A stretch of 64,000 bases of DNA from Treponema sp. (GTDB taxonomy: Bacteria > Spirochaetota > Spirochaetia > Treponematales > Treponemataceae): the NCBI GenBank assembly GCA_017470605.1, contig JAFUYH010000004.1, positions 92,855 to 156,854 of the forward strand. Direction: 5' to 3'. The number at the start of each line of letters is the position of its first letter. Within the stretch, counting starts at the first letter, position 1. The translations under genes and the position numbers were made by a program. Positions 25,528 through 33,035 of this stretch are shown here, in pieces. The notes beneath the pieces are model-generated. The model was not told where the DNA came from and searched no databases. It worked only from the letters and a program-made list of their open reading frames with translations.

Positions 25528-27228
25528 ATGAAGAAACGTCACCTCTTTTGGATTATACCAACAGCCATAATCAGCCTTATTCTCATTTTGTTAATCACTT
25601 ATGTAAGCATTCAGGTTAATTACCCGGATGGTTACAAGCCAACCTTTTATAAATCCAAGAACAAACCTAATCTTACCCAAAAAGAAATGCAGGAAGATTT
25701 AGATTATCTAAAATATTACTTAAAAAATGCCTACATTGGTTATGCTCAGCTGCTGGAAGAAGGTTTTGATATAGATGCAATTATAAAAGAGGTTGAAGAA
25801 AAGACCTGGGAACAAAAGGACAGTACAAATCATGTTTCTTCAAATGAATTAAACGGTCAGCTAAAAAAAGCACTTACCCCGGAATTTAAAATCATAGACA
25901 AGCATTTTTCTATTGGAGGCTGGGGGCCAAAGGATGATTACAAACTTTTCTGGTCTGATATTTACCTTACAAAAAATGAAAGCGCAGGAAAAACAGAATA
26001 CAGAATCCTAAAATACCAGCCGGAAGCCGAAGAAAACGAAAGTGACGAATCAGAAGCAAAATCAGCTTCAAAAAAGAAGAAAAGAAAAAATAAGAGTAAA
26101 AAAGAAGCGGAAGAAGCGCCTAAAGAAATAATAAAAGGTGCTCTCTATACAGGCCCTGAAAATAATCTTTACGAATGGTTCGACGGCGAGCAGAAAATCT
26201 ACCGCTATGGAATATACACAAAACAGCAGATACAAAAGGCTATAATTTCTGTCAATAATGAAAATATAAGTATTCCTGTAAAAAGTGAGCAAGCTATTCC
26301 AACCGCAGCACTCTGGCAGGGCATGAAAGAAAGTCCTGATACTTTATATCTGTCCTTTGCAGATTTTGTTTTTTACAGTCAGGATAATTCCGGTAAAAAG
26401 CAGTTTAAAACTCTTTGCCAGAATGCCAGAGAAAAAGCTAAGGATAAGAAAAATATTATTATTGATTTGCGCAGCAACGGAGGCGGCGAAGCTTCCAGAG
26501 CCTGCTACCTGCTTTCAAACCTTCTGTATTATAATCAGGATGCATACGAAAATCTTTACAGGTTTCTTACATATAAAGTTGAAAACAAATCTATCCGCCT
26601 TATGAGTCCTCCAATTGCAAAAAATTACATTAAATTTTTACTTGAAGAAAAAAAAGCAGAAAGGGCACAGAAAAAACTTTTAAAGAAGATTGAAGACCCG
26701 GAAAAGTTTGAATTTGATGAAATATATAAAGAAACCTACATAAGTTTTGAAAAGCAAACAAAGGAATACTGCTTAAAAGAGCTGATTAAGCCGGAAAGAC
26801 TGGAAATTCCATGCGATTATGTTGAATATGACTCTTCCATGGAAAAACCAGAATCAGATTTTTCTGGAAACATCTATATTCTCACAAATCATCATTCTGC
26901 TTCCTGTTCAGAATACACTATTGCCTATACAAAGCTGATTGCAGACGGCAATCAGAAAATCCACTTTTATCAGATTGGAGAAAACACAAATGGGGCGGTA
27001 AGTTATTATAACCCAATGGTTTATAATCTGCCAAACTCCGGACTCCAGCTTTATTTCCCAAGTGCCTACACCCCACCTTTTGAAGACCCGGCATTTAAAG
27101 GAGAAGGTTGTGGCTGGCACCCAGATTACTGGACAACAAACCGCAACCTTCTGAACACGCTTATTCAGCTTACCGGCGACCAGGAACTAAAAGAAACTCT
27201 GGCCGGCTTAGACAAAAGAATGTTATAA
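25528..27228 (+). CDS. Membrane-anchored S41-family (C-terminal processing-like) serine peptidase
   Basis: 566 residues. One N-terminal membrane helix (FWIIPTAIISLILILLITYV) anchors the protein, catalytic part outside. A lysine/glutamate-rich insertion (residues about 170-200, KKKKRKNKSKKEAEEAP) interrupts the N-terminal half. The S41 core has the conserved strand IIIDLRSNGGGEASR (about 310) and the nucleophile region ILTNHHSASCSEY (about 455, Ser after HHSA), followed by ENTNGAVSYYNP. No PDZ domain is recognisable. It ends 4 bp before the convergent GH5 gene. The substrate is unknown. Confidence 0.85.
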   Translation: MKKRHLFWIIPTAIISLILILLITYVSIQVNYPDGYKPTFYKSKNKPNLTQKEMQEDLDYLKYYLKNAYIGYAQLLEEGFDIDAIIKEVEEKTWEQKDSTNHVSSNELNGQLKKALTPEFKIIDKHFSIGGWGPKDDYKLFWSDIYLTKNESAGKTEYRILKYQPEAEENESDESEAKSASKKKKRKNKSKKEAEEAPKEIIKGALYTGPENNLYEWFDGEQKIYRYGIYTKQQIQKAIISVNNENISIPVKSEQAIPTAALWQGMKESPDTLYLSFADFVFYSQDNSGKKQFKTLCQNAREKAKDKKNIIIDLRSNGGGEASRACYLLSNLLYYNQDAYENLYRFLTYKVENKSIRLMSPPIAKNYIKFLLEEKKAERAQKKLLKKIEDPEKFEFDEIYKETYISFEKQTKEYCLKELIKPERLEIPCDYVEYDSSMEKPESDFSGNIYILTNHHSASCSEYTIAYTKLIADGNQKIHFYQIGENTNGAVSYYNPMVYNLPNSGLQLYFPSAYTPPFEDPAFKGEGCGWHPDYWTTNRNLLNTLIQLTGDQELKETLAGLDKRML

Positions 27229-27232
27229 CTAA

Positions 27233-28909
27233 TTATCTTACTTCAATTCTCATGTTATCAAGGAAGAACTTTCCGCTGATTGACCATTCTTCGGCGGCAA
27301 GTTCAAGACGCCATACACGGCTCCAGTCAAACTTATTGCTGCCAATATCTGTCCAGCTTTCTGTAATGTTAGACCATGCACCCCAGCAGTTCATAGAAGA
27401 AATTGGGATTTCTACCTTGTTCCACTTGTTCAACTCGTAGTCACCGCCCTTAATATCAGCAGCAAGTCTCCATGGAATATTATTGCTGGTTCCATCATCT
27501 GTATCTACAAAACGAATCTGAAAGCCCTGCTTTGCATTAGTAAACTTCACATCAAAGCAAAGATAAACATTAGACTGGTTTCCTTCTACAGCAGAAAGAT
27601 TTTTCTTTGTTAAATCAAGCGCAATTCCTGCATATCTATCCATCAAACCTGTCATAATGCAGTATTTACCTTCACTTGGATTCTCTTCGTGAGTAGTAAT
27701 ATAAAGCTGAGTCATCCAGGTTGTATCACTTACACCTTTTCCAAAGAAATCATCATACAGAACAAGAGGCAAATCACTGGCTGAAGGTTCTGCACTTCCT
27801 GTTCCTTCTGGAACATTCATTCCAAGAGCGGTAAGCACCTGAGCATTCAAATCTGCAGGATACCGCTTTTTTGAACCAGGCATAAAGAGTCCAAACGAAT
27901 CATCATAACCCCAAACACAGAAAGGCAGTTTTAATTCAGTAAGGATTGCTCCAACCGATTTATACCAGTTATTTCTATCTTCATTCTGAACTGCTACATC
28001 ATGAACACCCATTTCACCGCACCAGACAGGAGCCCCCGCCTTTTCAGCAAAAGCCGCAGCCTGTTCAAGACGTTTTTTTAAGGTAGCGGCATTTCCAGTT
28101 TTAGGATAATTAACAAGCTGACCTCTCAAAGAAGAGAGTTTTGAATCTGCAGGGATTTCCGGCATTTTATCCTTGTTATATGGGAAAGGAATATCCGACA
28201 AAAGAGCAAGTCCCGGGTCTCCCCAGTTTGCTCCCTGATGGGTAAAAATAAAGGGTTCATAAAAGTGGAAGGTATAAATGATATTTTTATCATTCAAAGG
28301 CTGCAGCTGGGTCATTGCATTCAAGCCAGACCATTCAGCACCGGTAACAACAACAGTATGTTTCTTATCAACCTTGCGAATTGCTTCCAAAGCCTTTTTC
28401 TGAATAGGTTCCCATTCCTTGTTTCCAAACTGAGGCTCGTTCAGAATTTCATAAACAATAAATTCACTGCGATTTTTATAATGAGCAGCAATCTGAGGCC
28501 AGAGCAAAAGCAGACTTTCTTCCACCTTTGCAGGAGTAGGGTAAGTTCCACTATTAAAAGAATGATTATCAATCACAATATACATTCCAAGTTCTTCTGC
28601 CCAGTCACAAGCCTTATCAAGATATTCGTAAATAATAGGATTTACTTCTTTTTTATCTGTCAAAAAGCTTGCAAAATGAACAGGAACGCGGACTACATCA
28701 CAACCAATTTCCTTTAAATGAACAAAATCCTGTTTATCGTAAACTTTCAGGTTTGGAATACTTCCATTCCATGTCTCAAACCACTTTGAAAGGTTCAAAC
28801 CTTTTGTAAACTTTGCAGGCCCCGCAGACTTAGATGCAGAACAAGAAAAGAAAGCTGTACTTACAGCAAGCATTCCGGCAAGAATCAGAATTTTCTTTAA
28901 GATTTTCAT
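27233..28909 (-). CDS. GH5 endoglucanase-like lipoprotein with C-terminal carbohydrate-binding-type module
   Basis: 558 residues from the ATG at 28909 (GAGGAA upstream; the ATG two codons earlier overlaps that site). Lipobox TAFFSCS. The GH5 barrel spans about 32-350: GLNLSKWFETWN opening, proton donor YEILNEPQFGN (about 155), HFYEPFIFTHQGANW, nucleophile VWCGEMGVHD (about 300). A short linker is followed by a beta-rich module (about 375-558, LPLVLYDDFFGKGVSD ... FFLDNMRI). The next upstream gene encodes a free copy of that module. Likely cell-surface beta-glucanase; exact substrate unknown. Confidence 0.93.
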   Translation of the reverse strand: MKILKKILILAGMLAVSTAFFSCSASKSAGPAKFTKGLNLSKWFETWNGSIPNLKVYDKQDFVHLKEIGCDVVRVPVHFASFLTDKKEVNPIIYEYLDKACDWAEELGMYIVIDNHSFNSGTYPTPAKVEESLLLLWPQIAAHYKNRSEFIVYEILNEPQFGNKEWEPIQKKALEAIRKVDKKHTVVVTGAEWSGLNAMTQLQPLNDKNIIYTFHFYEPFIFTHQGANWGDPGLALLSDIPFPYNKDKMPEIPADSKLSSLRGQLVNYPKTGNAATLKKRLEQAAAFAEKAGAPVWCGEMGVHDVAVQNEDRNNWYKSVGAILTELKLPFCVWGYDDSFGLFMPGSKKRYPADLNAQVLTALGMNVPEGTGSAEPSASDLPLVLYDDFFGKGVSDTTWMTQLYITTHEENPSEGKYCIMTGLMDRYAGIALDLTKKNLSAVEGNQSNVYLCFDVKFTNAKQGFQIRFVDTDDGTSNNIPWRLAADIKGGDYELNKWNKVEIPISSMNCWGAWSNITESWTDIGSNKFDWSRVWRLELAAEEWSISGKFFLDNMRIEVR

Positions 28910-28960
28910 AACCATTCCTCGTAATTTATATTGAATAAATCTATTATCACTCTCAATAAC

Positions 28961-29578
28961 TTATTTTTCAATAATTCTGATGTTATCAATAAGGAACTTA
29001 CTGCTTACCGGTGCTTCTTCTGCTGCAAATTCAAGTTTTTCTACACGAGTAAAATCAAATTCATTGCTTCCGATATCAGTCCAGGTATTTGTAATGTTTG
29101 ACCATCCACCCCAGCAGAACATAGATGAAAGAGGAATTTCAACCTTGCACCATTCATCAACTTTATAATCACTAGCCTTCAAATCATAAGCAAGACGCCA
29201 TGGAATATTCTTTTTTGTTCCATCATCTGTATCTACAAAACGAATCTGAAGCTGCTGATTTTTCTTTGTAAATTTAACATCGAAGCAAAGATAAACTTTA
29301 TCTTTCTTTTCTTTTATTTCACTAAGTTGTCCTTCTCCAAAATAAAAGGCAAATGCACCATAACGACCAATCAGGCCTGTCATAATACAGCATTTTCCTT
29401 CACTCTTGTCCTTGTCATAATCAGGAAGCCAAAGCTGAACATCCCAGTTTCCGTCTCCTACCTTTTCTCCAACCTTATCGTCATAAAGCGTAAGTGGAAG
29501 TTCAGAACTGAAAATAAAAGCGTTTGCAAGTAGAAGTCCGCTTGCAGCAAAAGTAATAAGTTTTTTTGATAATTTCAT
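28961..29578 (-). CDS. Secreted free-standing module homologous to the GH5 C-terminus
   Basis: 205 residues: cleavable signal peptide (LITFAASGLLLANAFIFSS) and a single domain that aligns end to end with residues about 375-558 of the neighbouring GH5 lipoprotein. Shared stretches include LTLYDD/LVLYDD, QIRFVDTDDGT, NIPWRLA, WSNIT and WTDIGSN. No catalytic residues are evident. It looks like a carbohydrate-binding module released on its own; there is no lipobox, so it is periplasmic or exported. AAGAGG precedes the ATG, and it lies 51 bp upstream of the GH5 gene, most likely in the same operon. Ligand and CAZy family cannot be assigned by eye. Confidence 0.8.
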   Translation of the reverse strand: MKLSKKLITFAASGLLLANAFIFSSELPLTLYDDKVGEKVGDGNWDVQLWLPDYDKDKSEGKCCIMTGLIGRYGAFAFYFGEGQLSEIKEKKDKVYLCFDVKFTKKNQQLQIRFVDTDDGTKKNIPWRLAYDLKASDYKVDEWCKVEIPLSSMFCWGGWSNITNTWTDIGSNEFDFTRVEKLEFAAEEAPVSSKFLIDNIRIIEK

Positions 29579-29667
29579 ATATACCTCTTAGGATTTTTAT
29601 TTATGTCATTATCTTCCGACAAAACAATAAAATATTCCAAAAGATTCCTGAAAATATCAAAATATTC

Positions 29668-29697
29668 TGATTAGTTATAACATATTATTACTAATCA
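29668..29697. promoter_or_regulatory. Inverted repeat upstream of the module/GH5 operon
   Basis: TGATTAGT (29668-29675) and ACTAATCA (29690-29697), spacer 14, about 90 bp upstream of the operon start on the minus strand. Possible regulator site. Confidence 0.35.
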
Positions 29698-29753
29698 AAC
29701 AATGTCGTAAACGCCATTGTTTGATTCACGCATTTTTGCTACGCAAAAAATGC
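29694..29753. repeat. Two adjacent palindromes
   Basis: ATCAAACAATG (29694-29704)/CATTGTTTGAT (29715-29725) and GCATTTTTGC (29730-29739)/GCAAAAAATGC (29743-29753). The first contains CAAACAATGTCGTAAACGCC, nearly repeated at about 970-990 after the first GH5 gene. Confidence 0.5.
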
Positions 29754-29764
29754 TCAAAAGACAT

Positions 29765-29796
29765 AAAAAAAGAGGACTCCCCAAAGGAAGTCCCCT
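29765..29796 (-). terminator. Intrinsic terminator of ppdK
   Basis: On the minus strand AGGGGACT (29796-29789) pairs with AGTCCTCT (29778-29771) with one G-T wobble, followed by a run of seven T. It lies beyond the duplicated ppdK ends, so the transcript reads through them. Confidence 0.8.
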
Positions 29797-29827
29797 TTTG
29801 CTAAATTAAGCTAATTTATTTAGATGA

Positions 29828-29882
29828 CGAGAATTCCCGCAGGGAATTCTCGCAAAAATCAAACAAGTTTACTTGTTTGATT
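29828..29882. repeat. Two palindromes next to the outer ppdK-end copy
   Basis: CGAGAATTCCC (29828-29838)/GGGAATTCTCG (29842-29852) and AATCAAACAAGT (29857-29868)/ACTTGTTTGATT (29871-29882). The second includes the stop codon of the outer copy of the ppdK 3' end. Confidence 0.6.
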
Positions 29883-30082
29883 TAATTACGGCCTGTGCAC
29901 GTCGCACGCTGGCGCGTGCTCACCGAGTTTTGCAGAGCAAAACTCGCGTGTGTCGCCTGTTATTTGTTTGACTTAATAACAGCCTGTGCACGTCGCACGC
30001 TGGCGCGTGCTCACCGAGTTTTGCAGAGCAAAACTCGCGTGTGTCGCCTGTTATTTGTTTGACTTAATAACAGCCTGTGCAC
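29869..30082 (-). repeat. Threefold ppdK 3'-end copies alternating with a 59-bp palindromic element
   Basis: Three 32-bp copies of the ppdK end (29869-29900, 29960-29991, 30051-30082) alternate with two identical 59-bp elements (29901-29959, 29992-30050), period 91 bp. Each copy encodes AQAVIKSNK-stop on the minus strand. The innermost is the functional gene end; the middle one is identical; the outer one differs at four third-codon positions only. Each 59-bp element holds the perfect hairpin CGAGTTTTGC-AGA-GCAAAACTCG. Confidence 0.9.
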
Positions 30083-32738
30083 CGGCAAGACGAGCAGCTG
30101 GTACACGGAATGGAGAACAAGAAACGTAGTTCAAACCAAGCTTGTAGCAAAGTGCGATAGAAGCTGGGTCTCCACCATGTTCACCACAGATTCCAAGGTG
30201 AAGGTCAGATTTAACTGAACGTCCCTTTTCTTCTGCAAGACCGATCATTACACCAACACCATCTTCGTCCAAAGTCTTGAATGGATCCTGGAGAAGAACT
30301 TTCTGGTCGAGGTAAGAATCGATGAACTTAGAGTAGTCATCACGGCTGAAACCGAATGTTGTCTGTGTAAGGTCGTTTGTACCGAATGAGAAGAAGTCTG
30401 CATATTCAGCAATCTTGTCAGCTGTAGCTGCAGCACGTGGGAATTCGATCATAGAACCAATCTGGAACTTGAGAGAAACTCCCAGTTCTTTGTTTACATT
30501 AGCGATAACAGCTTCTGCCTGAGCACGAATCTGCTTCAATTCAGCGAATGTAGTTACGTTTGGAATCATGATGCGAACATCGTGTTTAAGACCTTCTTTT
30601 TCAGCCTGAGCTGTTGCACGAGCAATAGCTTCAACCTGCATTTCGTAGATCTCTGGATATGTGATAGCAAGACGGCAACCACGGTGTCCGAGCATTGGGT
30701 TGTGTTCGTTGAGTTCTGAGTATTTCTTTTCGATGAAGTCAACTTTAACACCAAGCTTCTTAGCCAAAGCCTTAGCCAATTCAGGAGTTTCAGCCTGTAC
30801 GAATTCGTTAAGAGGTGGGTCAAGAAGACGGATTGTTACAGCACGTCCTTCCATAGTCTTAATGATTCCGTAGAAGTCTTTCTGCTGAAGTGGAAGGATA
30901 GCAGCAAGGTTAGCCTTTCTTTCTTCTGTAGAGTCAGAAATAATCATCTTCTGGAATGAAGTAAGTTTTGGTTCTTCAAAGAACATATGTTCTGTACGGC
31001 AAAGACCAATACCAGCAGCACCAAAGCGGAATGCCTGTGGAGCTTCGTTCTGTTCAGCGTTAGCAAGAACATCGAATCCCTTAACAGTCTTTCCAGATGG
31101 AGTTGTACGAACTGAAGCAGCGCGAACTTCGTCTGCCCAACCAAGGAATGTTTCCAGGTCGCCAGAAACTGAAGCTGGAGTTACAGGAATTACTTCACCA
31201 TATACGTTACCTGTTGAACCGTCGATAGAAATGAAGTCACCCTTCTTGAATTTCTTTCCGCCGATTGTAACAGTATCTTTACCTGTGAATACAACATCTG
31301 AACATCCACATACACAAGGAGTACCCATACCACGTGCAACTACAGCTGCGTGTGATGTACGTCCACCAGTAGATGTAAGAATACCCTGAGCAACATACAT
31401 ACCTGCAATGTCATCAGGAGAAGTTTCTTTACGAACGAGAATAACTTTCTTACCAGCTTTGTCCCATTCTACAGCTTCTTCAGCTGTGAATACAATCTGA
31501 CCACAACCAGCTCCAGGAGAAGCGTTGAGAGCAGAAGCCAAAGGTTTAGCTGACTTAAGAGCTTTAGATTCGAACTGTGGGTGGAGGAGCTGATCAAGCT
31601 GATCTGGCTTTACGCGGAGAAGAGCTTCTTCTTTTGTAATCATTCCTTCGCCAACCATGTCTACAGCCATCTTTACAGCAGCAGGACCAGTTCTCTTACC
31701 ATTGCGGCACTGGAGCATGAAGAGTTTTCCTTCCTGTACAGTGAATTCCATATCCTGCATATCATGGTAGTGAGCTTCAAGACGATCACGGATTGTAGAA
31801 ATTTCCTTGAAGATTTCTGGCTGCTGTTTTTCAAGAGCAGAAATATCCATTGGAGTACGAATACCAGCAACAACATCTTCACCCTGAGCGTTGATAAGGT
31901 ACTCAGCCATGAAGTGGTTTTCACCAGTTGAAGGGTCACGAGAGAATGCAACACCAGTTCCTGATGTGTCACCCATGTTACCGAATACCATAGCCATTAC
32001 AGTAACGGCAGTTCCCTTGATTACGTTTTCATCAATGTTGTTGAGCTTGCGGTAGATGATAGCGCGTTCGTTCATCCAAGAACCGAATACGGCACCAATA
32101 GCTCCCCACATCTGAACCTGTGGATCCTGAGGGAAGTCTTCGCCCTTTTCTTTCTTGTACATTTCCTTGTACTTAGCAACAATCTGCTGGAGTTCTTCAG
32201 TTGTAAGTTCAACGTCTTCTTTGATTCCGCGGATTGCTTTTACTTCATCGATGATAGCTTCGAATTTATCATGATCAACGCCCATAGCAACGTTACCGTA
32301 CATCTGGATAAAGCGGCGGTAAGCATCCCATGCAAAGCGTGGGTTGTTTGTCTTGTTAGCAAGACCAAGTACAGACTTGTCGTTAAGACCAAGGTTGAGG
32401 ATTGTATCCATCATACCAGGCATAGATTCTGCAGCACCAGAACGAACAGAAACGAGGAGTGGATCATTTTCATCACCAAGTTTCTTTCCGAAAGTTGTTT
32501 CAAGTTTGTTAAGATATTCAGCAACTTCCTTATCAAGTCCTTCAGGATATTTCTTTCCAAGTTTGTAATATTCCTGACATACGTCAATAGAAATTGTGAA
32601 TCCAGGTGGAACTGGAAGACTTAAAGGAGCCTTTGCCATCTGAGCAAGGTTAGCACCTTTACCACCGAGAATAGGACGCATTGATTCATCGCCTTCTGCG
32701 TCACCGTTGCCGAAAAAGTAAACATACTTTGTAGCCAT
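30051..32738 (-). CDS. ppdK: Pyruvate, phosphate dikinase
   Basis: Interconverts pyruvate, ATP and phosphate with PEP, AMP and pyrophosphate; central to PPi-linked glycolysis or gluconeogenesis in treponemes. About 895 residues from the ATG at 32738, chosen since GGAG lies 9 bp upstream; an ATG five codons earlier overlaps that site. The nucleotide-binding domain opens with GDESMRPILGGKGANLAQM; the phospho-His loop is TGGRTSHAAVVARGMGTPCV (about 450); the PEP/pyruvate barrel has GLCRTEHMFFEE and the catalytic GICGEHGGDPAS near the end. The 3' end is duplicated downstream (29869-30082). Lone gene on the minus strand. Confidence 0.98.
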   Translation of the reverse strand: MATKYVYFFGNGDAEGDESMRPILGGKGANLAQMAKAPLSLPVPPGFTISIDVCQEYYKLGKKYPEGLDKEVAEYLNKLETTFGKKLGDENDPLLVSVRSGAAESMPGMMDTILNLGLNDKSVLGLANKTNNPRFAWDAYRRFIQMYGNVAMGVDHDKFEAIIDEVKAIRGIKEDVELTTEELQQIVAKYKEMYKKEKGEDFPQDPQVQMWGAIGAVFGSWMNERAIIYRKLNNIDENVIKGTAVTVMAMVFGNMGDTSGTGVAFSRDPSTGENHFMAEYLINAQGEDVVAGIRTPMDISALEKQQPEIFKEISTIRDRLEAHYHDMQDMEFTVQEGKLFMLQCRNGKRTGPAAVKMAVDMVGEGMITKEEALLRVKPDQLDQLLHPQFESKALKSAKPLASALNASPGAGCGQIVFTAEEAVEWDKAGKKVILVRKETSPDDIAGMYVAQGILTSTGGRTSHAAVVARGMGTPCVCGCSDVVFTGKDTVTIGGKKFKKGDFISIDGSTGNVYGEVIPVTPASVSGDLETFLGWADEVRAASVRTTPSGKTVKGFDVLANAEQNEAPQAFRFGAAGIGLCRTEHMFFEEPKLTSFQKMIISDSTEERKANLAAILPLQQKDFYGIIKTMEGRAVTIRLLDPPLNEFVQAETPELAKALAKKLGVKVDFIEKKYSELNEHNPMLGHRGCRLAITYPEIYEMQVEAIARATAQAEKEGLKHDVRIMIPNVTTFAELKQIRAQAEAVIANVNKELGVSLKFQIGSMIEFPRAAATADKIAEYADFFSFGTNDLTQTTFGFSRDDYSKFIDSYLDQKVLLQDPFKTLDEDGVGVMIGLAEEKGRSVKSDLHLGICGEHGGDPASIALCYKLGLNYVSCSPFRVPAARLAGAQAVIKSNK

Positions 32739-32837
32739 CGATTTTTTCTCCATATTTAAAAAAGATTTGCACTGTTAAGTATTACTATTTTATAGATAAA
32801 AAGGATTACAGTCAATGTGTGTAAGACCATAATAGGA

Positions 32838-32918
32838 GGGGGAAGTCTCCCCCGACCGCGAGTTTGTGAAGCAAACTCGGTAGTGAGCGAAGCGAACGTA
32901 CTACCCCCTCTACGGGGG
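32838..32918. repeat. Cluster of GC-rich palindromes including a CGAGTTT-type element
   Basis: In order: GGGGGA/TCCCCC (32838-32853), CGAGTTTG-TGAAG-CAAACTCG (32859-32879), GGTAGT/ACTACC (32879-32905) and CCCCC-TCTAC-GGGGG (32904-32918). The second is the inverted form of the element found beside ppdK and gltA. The 297-bp space between ppdK and the next gene has no other gene. Confidence 0.7.
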
Positions 32919-33000
32919 TGTGTAAGGCTGAACCGACCCTCCGTAACGCCCCCCCTGCTTCAAAAACAACAAGATTTTTATATCTTGCCGATTATTCTGA

Positions 33001-33029
33001 TTTACTTTTATTTTTATCTTCTCTATACT
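33001..33029 (+). promoter_or_regulatory. Promoter of GH26-like gene, 6 nt before ATG
   Basis: TTTACT (33001-33006), 17-bp spacer, TATACT (33024-33029), then GATTTT and the ATG at 33036. No Shine-Dalgarno sequence. Confidence 0.55.
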
Positions 33030-33035
33030 GATTTT

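Noticed and set aside
29892..30080. 91-bp direct repeats resembling a small CRISPR array
   Set aside because: The whole unit is repeated with no variable spacers, part of it is ppdK coding sequence, and no cas gene is present.
32817..33035. Upstream extension of the GH26-like open frame
   Set aside because: It runs through GC-rich palindromes and has no family similarity; the ATG at 33036 has a promoter directly before it.
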